Positions 24,729 to 36,373 of a stretch of 64,000 nt of DNA are shown here, piece by piece. The position numbers and the translations under genes are program-made. Location: positions 6,153,001 to 6,217,000 of the forward strand of contig OX327697.1 in NCBI GenBank assembly GCA_946807835.1, read 5' to 3'. Under the pieces are notes generated by a model. The model did no database searches and was not told where the DNA came from. It was given only the letters and a program-made list of their open reading frames with translations. Each line of letters begins with the position of its first letter. Within the stretch, counting starts at the first letter, position 1. This stretch comes from Ailanthus altissimus. Taxonomy: Eukaryota; Streptophyta; Magnoliopsida; Sapindales; Simaroubaceae.

Positions 24729-26155
24729 TTCTTCCTCTAATTGTGATATTCTTGAACTCTTAGAAGCTCTCTTAGTTGCAAACGTTTCTTTTGGTAGACC
24801 TTTGGTGAATATATCAGTTACTTGCTCTCCATATTTGCAATACTTGAGCTAAATCTCTTCATCACTGATTGCTTCTTGTATAAAGTGATACTTGATGGTA
24901 ATATATCTTATTCTTCTATGAAAAACTAAATTCTTTGCAATTGTTATTATTGATTTATTATCACAAAACTCCATGCCTTCTTCTTGCTTCCCTTGAATAT
25001 CTTCTAATATTCTTTGCAAACAAATAGCTTAAGAAGTTGCCAATGAGTTTAGCAAAAGTAAAAGTGAGCCTACTTTGTATGTAAAAAGTTAAGGTATGTC
25101 GAATATCTTTATTGTTGCTCTTTATGTTGATGACTTGATTTTCATTGGGAACAATAAAAAAATGGTTGAAGAATTCAAAAAGAAGATGATGAAAAAGATA
25201 TGAAATGAGTGATATGAGTTTACTGTACTATTTTTTTAGCATTGAAATGTATCAAAAAGATGATGGTGTGTTTACTTTTCAAAAGAAATACGCCGAAAAT
25301 ATTCTTAAAAAATTAGTTGCCTTGAATGTAAAAAGTCAAGGTAGCCATCAGTTTGAGTATACCAAGCTCTTGAAGCTTACTTTAAGCCATACAAATTTTT
25401 TTTAAACTCGTATACCTTTTCTTCTTCACCATTGGCAATATATCTTTGAGTTTGCTCAACATAATTATCTTCTTATAATTCTCCATTTGAAAAAGCTGAT
25501 TTGACATCAAGTTGATATAGTGACCAACCTTTCTGTGCAACTATGACAAAGAGGGTTTTTATGGTGTCAAGTTGAGCAATTGGAGCAAAATTTTCATAAT
25601 AATCAATAGTAGACTGTTGTGAGCATCCCTTAGCTATTAGCCTTGACTTATTTCTTTACACTTCCATCGGCATTATATTTTACCCTATAAATTCATTTCA
25701 TCCCAATAATTTCTTTTCTATTTCGTTTCTCTACAAGTTCTCATGTTTTGTTTTTCTCAATAACATCAATTTCTTCTTACATAACTTTTCTCTCGACTCT
25801 TTCTTTCATAACTTCTTCAAAACTTTTAGGTTCAAAGACACAAAAGCTGCATCTTTCATAAATCTTATATAAAATTTTTACTTTTGTGGAGTTATTAATG
25901 GCAAAGAAGTGGATGAACTTAGAGATTCACTTGCTATTGATGACGAGGTTGATGGTAAATAGGCTTGAAGTGAAGTTTCTTTGTCTTCATTACTCTTTAT
26001 TATAATATCTTCTACAAGAATAGTATTCTTTTCAACTTTACTATGCTGCTTTATCAAATAGCACATCACAACTTGTAATCATCTTGTTATTCTTCAAACT
26101 ATAAAACCTATAACCTTTGGATTGTGAGCTATATCATTCTCTCTAATTAGGTTTT
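24729..26155 (-). pseudogene. Copia-2 partial pol with an internal inversion
   Basis: Only the 3' half of a copia polyprotein is left. Reading on the - strand from 26155: the integrase C-terminal block KGYRFYSLKNNKMITSCDV (near 26110), RT (YYENFAPIAQLDTIKTL near 25590, LDVKSAFSNGEL near 25510) and RNase H (QRILEDIQGKQEE, then KNLVFHRR near 24925), ending in VTDIFTKGLPKETFATK near 24830-24760. The RT block between them is inverted: 25030-25330 reads on the + strand (YVDDLIFIGNN near 25128, QKKYAENILKKL near 25280). Stops are frequent and the element is dead. Confidence 0.8.
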
Positions 26156-26159
26156 TTTT

Positions 26160-26545
26160 TTTTTTTTTACTAAAAGGCCTCTTAATTTTATATTTATATT
26201 TCCCATCTTCTAGGACCATAAATATCATTGAAAATATTTAATTTTTCAAAAAACAATTTCAATTTTTCATTTTCTTGACATTCTTCTTTAAGGTTTGTGA
26301 TATCACAAATTTAATTTTTGTTAGGTTAAATTCTATTCTTTTCTTTTATCTCTTCATCATCTTTTAGTTTGATTTGAGTTAGTTGTTCAATTACTAATTG
26401 TTCATTCAAATTTACTTTACTTTTACTGCTTGTGAGAAACTTACCAATAGCTCCTTTTTGAGATTGAACTAATTTTTTATTCTTTTTTTTTTCTTTTGAA
26501 AGTTTTTCATATCCAAATGCATATTTTCTAGTAGACTTTTTTTTA
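26160..26545 (-). pseudogene. hAT transposase fragment (TTF zinc finger/ZMYM1-like N-terminus)
   Basis: Read on the - strand, the frame runs KYAFGYEKLSKEKKK, then SQKGAIGKFLTS, then a Glu/Asn/Lys-rich linker, then IYGPRRWEI and, after a frameshift, LRGLLVKK. This order matches from memory the N-terminal part of plant hAT-derived proteins annotated as zinc finger MYM-type 1-like (SQKGALDKF ... IYDPxxW ... LRDLLVEKGP). The TTF zinc finger and the transposase core that should follow are absent. The sequence stops at a T-run next to copia-2. Stop codons are present. Family-level confidence is moderate. Confidence 0.5.
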
Positions 26546-26606
26546 TTACACTACAAACAAATTAACACAAAACAACAATAATATGCTAAAAATCATTACT
26601 AACTAA

Positions 26607-26627
26607 TATATATATATATATATATAA
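26607..26627. repeat. (TA)n microsatellite
   Basis: A short pure TA run. Confidence 0.85.
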
Positions 26628-27570
26628 CCTAAATAGAGATTACAATGACAATGACAAAAATGTTTAATTTCAAAATAACAAACAAAGAAAAATATTGATG
26701 TCTAAATATTTAAATAATAAAAAAAGTAGTGGAATGTAAAAATATAGGGACTTTTGTTTATAGGAGTATAAAAGTAATACAATTAGCTCATTCTAATATT
26801 CAATTAAAAATTTAACTGTTCATTTTAAGAATTGATGTCAATTAAAAGAATTATACGGTTAACTAAAAAATTAACAACTAAATGTAGAAAATAGAAGTAA
26901 TAGTAATGATATCATTTTAAAAATTGAAAGTAATATTGATTAGATTAGTTTAAGAAGAGAATATTTAAATAAGGTTAAAGGATTGTTGGATCTCGTTAGT
27001 TTAGTTGAAGTGCCTTAAACAACTTCTTACTTTTAAAATAGCCTAAAAACCCTTGCCTGTTAATATGATCCTTTTTTTTTTTGACAAAATCTTTATTTTG
27101 TAGCATAAGTTATGATTTGGCCCTTGTTTCTTTTTTTTTTTAAAGGAAAAAACAAAAAGAAAATTAAAAAAAATCTTCACCTTTGTTTTTTTTTCCAAAA
27201 ATACAAAAAAAAAATCATTTTCTTAATTTTCTTTTTCTTCATTTTTTCCAGAAAAAATTAAAAAAAACATTTTCTTTTTCATTTTTCCAAAAATAAAATA
27301 TTATTTTATTCCCATTTACAAAGCCAATACCAATTATCAAACCAAAACAAATTAAATCAATTCATAAGTATTAAAAATAAATTTGAAGATTCTTCAATTC
27401 TGTTTTCTTCCTTAGTTTCTTGTTTGGGTTCCGACACTAAAAAATTGAAACTTAAAATCATCTAATTATCAAAATAAAAAATACAACCCACGTATATATA
27501 CCAACAAATTATGTATTTTCTCCATTTTCTCTAATTTTTAACAATTATTATTATAGAGAGAGAGAGAAAA

Positions 27571-27804
27571 ATGGCCATAGCTGAAGAAGAAGAAGAAAAA
27601 AAAAAAGAAAGAGAAAAAAAAGAAAAAGCCTCAATTTTTAACAAAAAGAAGAAGATGAGTTTTTGGTTAGATGGATCTTTAATTAGAAGGAAAAAAAAAA
27701 TAAAGAAGAATAATTTTTGGTTAGATGGATTTTTTATTAGAAGAAGAAGAATAATAAGAAAGAAGACGAGTTTTTGGTTAAAAGAAGATAAGTTTTTTTA
27801 TTAG
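27571..27804 (+). CDS. Doubtful repeat-derived small ORF (77 aa)
   Basis: A 77-codon frame starts at an ATG in good plant context (AAAAATGGCC) just after a GA-rich leader. It encodes an acidic/basic charged N-terminus (MAIAEEEEEKKK) followed by recurring FWLDGFFIRR-type units near residues 31-40, 50-59 and 70-73. The translated repeat comes from the underlying minisatellite, and the repeat continues downstream in other frames past the stop, which argues against selection for protein. No known family is recognised. It lies inside the TIR element and may be a captured or chance frame. Confidence 0.15.
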   Translation: MAIAEEEEEKKKEREKKEKASIFNKKKKMSFWLDGSLIRRKKKIKKNNFWLDGFFIRRRRIIRKKTSFWLKEDKFFY

Positions 27805-27930
27805 AAGAAAAAAGAAGTGGATTTTTGGTTAGATGAATATTTTATTAGAAGAAGAAGAAAGAAAATGGGTTTTTGGCTATAAGAAAAAAGAAAATGGATT
27901 TTTGGTTAGATGGGTTTTTCATTAAAAGAA
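27651..27930 (+). repeat. GAA-rich minisatellite, about 40-57 bp units
   Basis: Five or six degenerate units share TTTTTGGTTAGATGG followed by ATTTTTTATTAGAAGAAG, at about 27661, 27715, 27770, 27825, 27870 and 27900. Unit length varies through GAA gains and losses. Confidence 0.7.
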
Positions 27931-28371
27931 CAAAAAGAAATAATTACCATGGCCATTTTTATTTTTTTTATAAAAAAATTAAAAAAAAAGGGAGCATAAT
28001 CATAACTTTGTACTGTCAAATAAAAATTCTATCAAAAGAAACGAATCTCACTAACAAGCGGTAGGGTCTTTTAAATTATTTTAAAATTATAAAATATTTA
28101 AGACACTTCATCCAAACTAAGGAGCCAACAGTCCTTTATCCTATATATAATTATTTGAAAAATAACATTATTTAATTTAGTGGGTTTTTTTTAGCAAAAT
28201 AAAAATTTATTTTAAAAAATAACGTTTTTTAACTAAGATCTTACTTTAAAAGAAAGTAAAATTATTTACCTTATGGGAGTTAAATTTATTAATTAGAATA
28301 GTTTTTAAAATATATAATTAATAAAATTATTATTTTAAAGGTAATAAGGAAGTGCTAAAGCTGTAACATCT

Positions 28372-31257
28372 CAAATTTCACATATATAAAACACGAGTGA
28401 AAATGAGGATGCTACTAATTCTATTATAAAACTAAAGTACTATATTTCACATTTTTTATAAAAATTCATCAAATTTTTATTTATCAAACCAAAAGTTCTC
28501 AATATATTTTCACATAAAGACAAAAATAAATCTTTAAAATAATGCCTCAGCTTTTAAACCATTCTTAGAACTTAAGAAAATCAAACTAAAACTACTGGAG
28601 GTATAATTTTCTCTTATTAAGTAATAGATAGCTTCCTAAATGCCCAACTCTAATTTCAAGGTAACTCACCAAATTAAAACTTAATCTGTAAAAATGTTAA
28701 TGGCGAAAGTTGAGTCTTCAACTCAATAAATAAAACCATTCATAATGTATGAAGGTTTCTGTTCAAAAGGTTGCAATCATTTTTAAAATATCATTAATAA
28801 TATCAATAAAATATTTTAATTTTAGATTTATCAAAACAAAATTCTTTAATATCATAAGTCAATATGAAAATCAATTTGATAACAATTTTTGTAAACTTTC
28901 ATATCTATCAAAAGTACACAGAGGTTGTTTATGTCATATAGTGTCACCTGTGCCCCCAGTGACCCGACCAATAGCAGAATCTTATAATGTCACATGTACC
29001 CCCGATGATCCAACCAATATTCATATGCAGTGTGCACATTCAAAAAAAATACCAGCTAATTTGAATCATATATTGTGTCAATCATTCAATATTATATGAC
29101 TGTAGACAATGAGTCAAAACATTTTCTTTAATTTTTAGTTTCAATAATTAATTCATTTCAAATATCATAATTTACATTCTTTCATAACAATATAACTTGC
29201 AACATTTATGTAAACAATATCCAATTAACCTAAAATCGAATTCGTAATTTTGAGTTATCATATAAAGATCCATAGTTTTGCAATCTTGTTTAAATAGATG
29301 TTTAAAAGTTATAAACAAATTATTTATTCGAAAACTTCAAAATAATACATAAACTTTAAAGATATATTCATTCTTTGACCAAAATCAATGAAAAATAATT
29401 TAATTGAAAAACTATAAATAAATTTCAGAAGTAATAACAAATTATAAATATTTTTAAACATTTTCTATAATTCGAATTTCATAATAATAACATTTCTTAT
29501 TTGAAAACAAAATAGATATATTATGAATAAAGTTACTTACCTCAATAAAAGTCAAATATCTCAAAGAATATCTCTATTTATCTGAATGCCGCAAATATCC
29601 TATTCATCAAGATAATAAATAATTACCTTTCATAATCATTCTCCAACTAGATATATCTCTCAACCTATGACTCTCATTCTATCTATTTCAGTATTGAACA
29701 GTAAATACTTCAAAATTTCTATCTCATATTATGTATATCAAATTTATATAAACTCTATACCCATCTATTGTAGATACATAAGAGTTCAACATATAATTTA
29801 TTCAGAATATTTGATTTAACAAAACTATTAAAAATAAATTAAGATTTCTACTTGACAGAATCTGTCAAAAAGTTTTTGTATATGAATATAGTTTGTAAGG
29901 TAGTTCATAAAATATTTTAAGTTGTCTAAAAATTATGAAATTAAAACTAGAATAACTAGACATATATAAAATTTGGCATAAATTTTTTTAAAATTTTTAA
30001 AGATCATTTGGTAGGTAAACCTATTTTCTGAATTTGGGTTTACTGCTAAAATTTCTGTTTTTTTAGTTTGCAATCACTATTTTAAAAATTAGTGGAAAAT
30101 TTAATTCTGGAGATTTTTATTGAAACAAAATTCTTTAAAATCCTTACTGTATTAAATTTTAAATAGTAAAAACTTTGGTGGGAAAATATATTTTTATCAA
30201 CACAGTTTATAAAAATATATAGATTGTTGTTGAATTCTTTATTTTTTAAGATTCCACCTACTACTTAATATACATATATATTCAAAAGTAAAAATATAAA
30301 GAGTTTTTTATATAATCGAGGTTTTAATAATAATTATAAAGTAAAATTCGTTTAAAAAAATCAAATTTATAAAATAAATATTCAAAATATCAATTTACTT
30401 ATAGCAATACACTATTTATAAATTTAACACTTAATTTTTACTTTACATAATCTCTTTCTCATTTTTATTCTACATAACCTCTTCATAAACCACTTCCATT
30501 ACCAATTCATCCCCAAAAATATGTTATCTAGGTATGAGCTCTACATAATTATGAAAAGTATAACTAAAGAAATTATAGTATGAAAATGAGAAACATACTC
30601 GTGAGTAAGATTTCACTTAACACTTAACTATCTTCTTCTCATTTCTTTTCAAATCAACACTTAGTTATTTTATGGCTCAACATTCTCAACTCACATACAC
30701 ACTTTAGTTTTAATTCTTTTTAATCAATTTCTACACTCTTTCTCATATAGACACTATATATATAGTATCTATTTAAGTAATACATAATGATAAATTCACT
30801 CATTTGGTGGACATGTTAAGTTTGTAAATGAGTCATCAAATTAAGACCCAATTAGATATTTGTTTAGTAAGTGCTTGTGTTTGATGATATTCATCACTAA
30901 ACATAACTTTATCTAAAGCTTATTTAATGGGTCATCAAGATATGATCAAATTAGGTACTTGTTTGCTAAGTATTTGTGTTAGGTCATATTCATCACTAAG
31001 TATAACATTATCTAAGCATATGTATGAGTTCTTGATGAATGAGTCATCAAGACAGGATCAAATTAAGTACTTGTTTACTAAGTATTTATGTTAAGTCATA
31101 TTTATCACTAAGCATAATATTATCTAAGTATGTGTATAAGTTATTAATGAATGAGTCATTAAGATAGGATCAAATTAGATATTTGTTTGCTAAGTATATA
31201 TGTATGTCATATTCAATATTAGGCTTAATTATATTTAACGCATATATACAGGTTACA
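28372..31257 (+). mobile_element. LTR-like block, TGTAACATC...GGTTACA
   Basis: The left edge TGTAACATCTC (28372) is a common start of large plant LTRs, and GGTTACA at 31251-31257 is a plausible end. A central part with GTCACCTGTGCCCCC and GTCACATGTACCCCC (near 28945-29000) looks like promoter-side LTR sequence. No coding domains are present. Flanking pentamers (aaagc and aaaat) match at only 3 of 5 positions, so the borders are tentative. The 116-codon frame at 28749-29099 crosses this block and is not a recognisable protein. Confidence 0.4.
30830..31250 (+). repeat. Tandem repeat, four units of about 101-113 bp
   Basis: Units start at about 30830, 30931, 31044 and 31155 with GAGTCATCAA-like or GGGTCATCAA-like sequence. 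They share GATCAAATTAG, TACTTGTTTGCTAAGTATTTG and ATCACTAAGCATAA, allowing substitutions. The last unit is incomplete. Confidence 0.8.
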
Positions 31258-31724
31258 AAAATATAATCTAAAAAATACTTATAAATTTTAGTATATTACA
31301 AATGCACAAAAAAATTTATCCCTTAACCCCAAAATTAAACCTTAGCAGCTTGACATTGGTAAGGTAAACTCTGCCGCCAGACCATGCCTCTGGGCCAATA
31401 AACCTATCTTTTTAAAACATGAGGCCTTACTGAAAAATGGGCCCTGAGCAACTTCCTCAGTTGCTTATGCCACAATAACTATAAATCGTTGGCCAGCCTC
31501 TGATTGTAACGCGCTTACAGGTGAGTCAAAATATAGTGTGGTCCATGCAAATCTTGGTTATGGCCTATCGCCAACCGTCATTCAATTGGGGGATTGAGTT
31601 GGTGGTACGTGGCAACAACCCACTGGGCCAACAAAGATAAGACATGATTTATTAGATTTAAAGTAGTTACCGTTGTTTTCAATCTTAAACTCTTCTTAAA
31701 AAGGTTTGATATCATAATATACAA
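31258..31724. other. Upstream region of the rhomboid-like gene
   Basis: This is non-coding DNA with more mixed composition than the LTR-like block to its left. No gene is seen. It is the likely promoter region of the gene that follows. Confidence 0.4.
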
Positions 31725-31735
31725 ATATTTATAAA
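31725..31735 (+). promoter_or_regulatory. Possible TATA box of the rhomboid-like gene
   Basis: ATATTTATAAA lies about 45-55 bp before a perfect donor site (CCG|GTAAGT at 31779/31780). That would give a short non-coding first exon. This is an inference from spacing only. Confidence 0.3.
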
Positions 31736-31779
31736 CTTCCATTAATGGAAGTATTCTGAATGACAACCAGTCTTCGCCG

Positions 31780-32973
31780 GTAAGTATACCCTCTCTTCCA
31801 ATACCTTGGAATTTCAGGATTCAGTTCAGTTTGCTTCTTCATAGCTATAGCTTCTCTTAACTATAGCTTCTTCATAGCTATTGCCAATACCTTCGCAATC
31901 AAAAGCTTAACATAGCTAGCCCAACTTTTCATAGCTATAGCTTCTCTTAACTCTATTTTGGTTTGGAGTTGTAAACTTTTTGGATTTTGTGAAGTTTGGT
32001 TAATGAGGAAACTGATGAGAAAGAAGGACAGAAACTGTATCTGTAGAGTTTTTGATTGCGTTGTTATAGAAAGTGGTTTATGGAAAGTGATACTGGCTAC
32101 GCTGACTTCAACAGAGCCAAGTATTTAACTTATTTCTCTTGAGATTAGAGAAATGGACAAAGCTTAGAACTAGTTTTTTCGAATTCAGTTATATAGATTC
32201 TATTTGATCAAGAAGCACCAACGTACTTGTTCATTTTGAGCTAAGAACTTCCCGTATAGAGTCGAATTTAGTTGTTTCCAATTTTCCTAAACACATACTT
32301 CCTCTAGAAGTTAAACATTCACAACTATCATAATAGAAGTTTGTCAATTTGATTGATTTAACAAATTACTTTGCTGATATTGAAATCTTGTAACAAGTGT
32401 TTCATATGCTTAACAGTATATTGTTGGTAATATTTTTTAGTATAATTACCATGCCTGGTACTGCCAGGAATTGAATCCTCCACCTTAGGATAGGAAAGTG
32501 CAAATCTTTTTGTCCAAGGAAGGAATCTTGCACTTCCTTGGTAATTCTTAAGAGGAATGGACTGATAATATTAGCAGTGGGAAAACTTAGGAAATGCTTG
32601 TATGTTTAGCTAATGTTGATTGACTAGCTGCTGTATTCATTCTTGTCACAAGCTCATTTATCAAGTTAGAAATTATAAGAGCACAATTTGTGTTGACTAG
32701 GCTGAGTGTATCTGATGAGCTCATCTTGGCTGCATAAAGGGGCCGAGTAGTTCATTAGAGCCAAAGCAACATTTTATGTATCTCAATTGTTGGTTAATTT
32801 CAAACTCCACTAGTATGAGATGTATCGCTTGCAGTGAACTGCTGTAATCAATGTGTTACTAGTTCACACCCATAAAAAAGGTGATAGGGGATTGCAGCTG
32901 GAGATGTTTCTGTACTCTAGTTTGATTACACAAGAATAATTGTTTATACCATTCTCTTTGATTTTTCTCCCAG
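31780..32973 (+). other. Probable 5' UTR intron of the rhomboid-like gene
   Basis: A strong donor (GTAAGT, 31780) and a strong acceptor with pyrimidine tract (TTTTTCTCCCAG, ending 32973) flank about 1.19 kb. The acceptor is six bases before the start codon, which implies a leader intron. It contains repeated CATAGCTATAGCTTCTCTTAACT motifs in shorter forms near 31840-31950 and a small repeat remnant at 32454-32548. Confidence 0.5.
32454..32548 (-). repeat. Possible tRNA-related SINE remnant in the leader intron
   Basis: On the - strand there is a B-box-like GGATTCAATTCC (32478-32467). The block is bounded by AATTACCA and TGGTAATT, and one side forms a perfect hairpin (CCAAGGAAG at 32514-32522 with CTTCCTTGG at 32533-32541). 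I find no convincing A box. Confidence 0.25.
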
Positions 32974-32979
32974 CTTTGC

Positions 32980-35900
32980 ATGGCTATGGTTCCACTATGC
33001 TACAAAACGCCCTCTAAAGAACTTCCTACTCCAATGTTAATAAGACATGGTGAGAAAGGCTTCAAGTACGGGTGCATTGCCCTTACAGAGAGCGCTGGGT
33101 TTTCTTCGACTTCTGCTAACACATGCAAGAAATGGCGTGCCATGTATCCGATTGCTGATATTTCAATAAAAGGAAAGAAAACAGGGTTAATGAATGCATC
33201 TGGTGGAGCAGTTTGTAACAGAGGAAGTTTTCATATGCGGAACGTGGCTGAACTACCTGTCTTACGGAAGCTTTACAACATGACAAATCATTTAGGATCC
33301 TTCTCTAAGAGAGCTTCAAGAAAAGAAAATTTGTGTCATGCATCTGAGTCAAGTACTAGTGAGGGCCAAATCAGATTATTAGAGTCATATTTAGCTAAAC
33401 TTGAGGATGATGCCCTTCAAGATTCTTCAGAGTCTTCTGTTGAGATAACTGAGCTGCTTAATAGAAGTGGCAAAATAAATGTGAAGGAGGAGCTGGATAA
33501 TCTAGATGCTTATCTGGGAAAACTTAATGAAGGTAACGTATCTGATGCCAGGTATTAATATAATTGCTATCTACTTGGATTATATGTTTTTACTTGCATG
33601 CTAAAATACAAGAGAGAAACTAATATTTGCATGAGGGCTACAGGGCTATGCCAAATGTTATATTACATCATTAGAGGTTTGGTAAAGTTCCTTATTAGCT
33701 TCCTTCACTCTGTTAAACATGTTTGATTTGCATAGCAATAAAAAAAGAAGTCTTAAAACAAGTTGCAGTGACATTGACATTATTCTTAGCACCTCTAGTT
33801 GATTTTTTAGGGCTTGTGACTTAAACATGGTACTAGATGCATCAGATGTACCGTTTACAAGTATCTATTTATTCGCATGTGTGTGTGTGTGTGTGAGATT
33901 CCCCGTTTCTTTCTGTAATCTTCAAACAAAATCACGTATGCCTATTGGATTTGTCAAGTCTCTTCTTTAATCACTCCCAAACAATTGCAAGAACCAATTT
34001 ATTTATAAGAGTTTTGACTAAATGATTATTCTTCTAGCTTCAGAAGATATTTCCTTTCAGTGATTTCAATAATTTATTGTCTATTATATTCTTAGAAGGT
34101 ATTTGTGGGTTAAATATAAATCTAAATTCTTTTGCACTTTCAGATGCAAAATCCTTTACGTATGACAACCAAACTACTAAAAGCAACATGGTAGCAGCAC
34201 CTTTTGCCGTTGTAAAAAATGCTAAAACAGTCTACAAGGAAAAACTGAGTAAGGATGGTGGAAGTGGTTTAGAGGGGCGTCTGGCTTTCCGGCAGAATGA
34301 TGAAACCTCTTATCTCTACTTGATGTAAGACATTGACTGACGTTAGTGAAATTTTATGTTTGACTTGGGATATATTTTTTTATTGTATTTTCTTTTCTTT
34401 CATGATGGGTACAATGTAGCTGGAGCTAATTCTATTTTTGATTCTTCTTAATTCTTTATTTTGGACGCAGAAGTATATTGGGTTCTGTAAATATTGCCGT
34501 TTTTTTGTTTGAAATAGCCAGCCCAATCAGGAACTCTGAATTTGAGCTATTTTCTCTCCCATTGTTGTATGGTGCAAAGATAAATGACTTGATCCTCATT
34601 GGAGAGTGGTGGAGGCTATTGACGCCAATGTTTCTGGTACAAGATTGACAACTGGGTTCGTGTTCCCATTCTTTTACTATTCCTGCATTGCATTTAGCAA
34701 ACAGTGTGAAAGTTAGTTCTGAATATCTCTCAAATTTGTTGGGCTTTAATATTTGATGTCAATCCTATATCACATTAGTCATTCTTTCAAATTCAAATCA
34801 CCACTTCTCATTTTTATCTGTGAGAAACATATATTTCTCTTTATCAAAGTTTGAAGTGTATATTTTCTTATAGGAACTTGACCAATTGCAAATGCCCTGT
34901 ATGTAGTCACTATTGAAAAGCAGAGCCATAAATCTGAATAGGAATCATTGATGATATCCTTGATGCATTATGTAAAATGAACTCTTTTCTAATCTTGTAA
35001 GGTATGAATTGAACTAATTGATGTCATATAAGAAATACTGTCTTCATTTCATATTACGAACTTTTTAAATCCTCCTTAAAAAATTTATTTTAATTTGGCT
35101 TTGAGATATCTACTATTCTGCCTCATGAATACACATGGTAAATGCAGCACTCGGGACTCTTTCACATAGCTCTTGGTTGTTGGGCACTTTTTACTTTTGG
35201 GCCTCAAGTATGTAAGAATTATGGTTCATTTACATTCTTCTTGATTTACATACTTGGAGGAATTTCTGGAAACTTGATAAGCTTTCTTCATACACCGGAG
35301 CCAACTGTTGGTGGGACGGTAAGCATCATTCTAACTTTCATTTTACCCTCTCTTTTGGTTCCTTGATAACTTTTATTCTTCATCTATTTATTTATATACA
35401 CAGATCATTTATATTGGTTCCTTAACTTTGTCTTGTGGTTCCCATATGAGGATGGCCAAAAAGGGATGGATAAAAACTGTAAAGGTGGCTGTTGTGAGCT
35501 TATTAAATAGAGGATATTTCCATAATTAGTGTGTAGGGATGTAACCGCATTTAATTAGGATTAAGGCTTGAGTTCAATTTATTTATTATTCCTTTAAATA
35601 CAAGCTCTATATAGAACACAGGAATAAGCTCAAAAGATAGGTACTAGAAGAACGCATACACAATGTGAATTTGTGATTGAGCTCCATATACAATACCAAG
35701 AGAAGATCAAAATTGAGCTTATATTCAAGTACATAGTTGCTTGGTGGTCATATCTGCTCTCCTACAAATCTTTTGGTCACTTGGAAACCTGTGGTAATAA
35801 TGTATATGTTACATGAAGTGCTGTATCAGACGCGCCTTTCATGTTTGCAGGGACCAGTATTTTCCATAATTGGAGCTTGGCTTATTTCTCAAATCCAGAA

Positions 35901-36373
35901 CAAAGATGTGATGGCCAAGGATGTTTCAGAGAAAATGTTCCAGAAAGCAATAATTGCTACAGCTCTGAGCTTCATACTAAGCAATTTCGGCCCAGTTGAT
36001 AATTGGTATGGCTTCAGCTGTATTCAGTTATTTCAGTTGAATACATTCAACAGTAATGTGTCTATTTGAAACACAACGAATAAGTTCATTTTCTTGCATC
36101 TTCTGCATTAATGATCGACTTCCTTTCACCGGTAAATACTGTAGGACACACTCGGGAGCGGCCTTTACAGGTGTCGTATATGGCTTTCTCACATGCCCTA
36201 TACTACAAGTGGATGATGCTTCGACAAGTACCAATCAAGAAGAAAGAATAACGCTTGTTAAACAATATGCTGATCCTTGTAAATCGCTTGTTATGTTCAC
36301 TATCTTCGTCATCCTTTTATGCTCTTTGCTTTTTATCTTTGAACCTCCTCTCGACACACTGGCACCTAGATGA
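32980..36373 (+). CDS. RBL9: RBL9-like chloroplast rhomboid-family membrane protein, 484 aa
   Basis: Six coding exons join in frame with GT-AG borders: 32980-33532, 34144-34324, 34471-34636, 35148-35318, 35851-36005 and 36145-36373 (1455 nt). The N-terminal half (about residues 1-240) is Ser/Lys-rich and looks like a plastid transit peptide plus a stromal region. The rest is a rhomboid fold: TM1 near 246-263, the L1-loop motif EWWRLLTPMFLH (near 289-301), several further membrane helices and a last helix near 452-475 (MFTIFVILLCSLLFIF). The motif that should carry the catalytic serine (GxSG) is GGTG at 355-358, with Thr357 in the Ser position. The partner histidine is present at His411 (THSGAAFTG). 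By family knowledge it resembles Arabidopsis RBL9 (At5g38510), a plastid rhomboid homologue; the Thr suggests little or no protease activity. The alternative donor at 33552 would shift the frame. A 19.4 kb transposon stack starts 68 bp after the stop. Confidence 0.9.
33873..33894 (+). repeat. (TG)n microsatellite in rhomboid intron 1
   Basis: A TG run of about 18-20 bp lies inside the first coding intron. It has no evident effect on the splice sites. Confidence 0.7.
35319..35850 (+). other. Rhomboid intron 4 with unexplained insert-like sequence
   Basis: This 532-bp intron separates Thr357 from Gly358 of the degenerate active-site motif. About 35480-35730 has a TATA-like phrase (CTTTAAATACAAGCTCTATA) and GTGGC/GTGGT near its edges, which would suit a small LTR remnant. 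I find no second copy in the window and do not assign it. Confidence 0.3.

Larger units (their letters stand above)
26973..28141. mobile_element. Non-autonomous TIR element, about 1.17 kb
   Basis: Imperfect terminal inverted repeats of about 90 bp bound this block: 26973-27060 against 28051-28141. The left end reads GGTTAAAGGATTGTTGG and the complement of the right end reads GGATAAAGGACTGTTGG; both arms continue through TTAGTTxxxTGAAGTG and TTTTAAAATA. Long arms without a transposase suggest a Mutator-like or other non-autonomous DNA transposon. I could not establish a target duplication in the AT-rich flanks. The interior holds A/T homopolymers, a GA run and a GAA-rich minisatellite with a repeated frame. 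Confidence 0.6.

Noticed and set aside
33533..33552. Alternative donor at 33552 for rhomboid exon 1
   Set aside because: It gives the wrong phase and an early stop in exon 2; the donor at 33533 keeps the frame open to the final stop.
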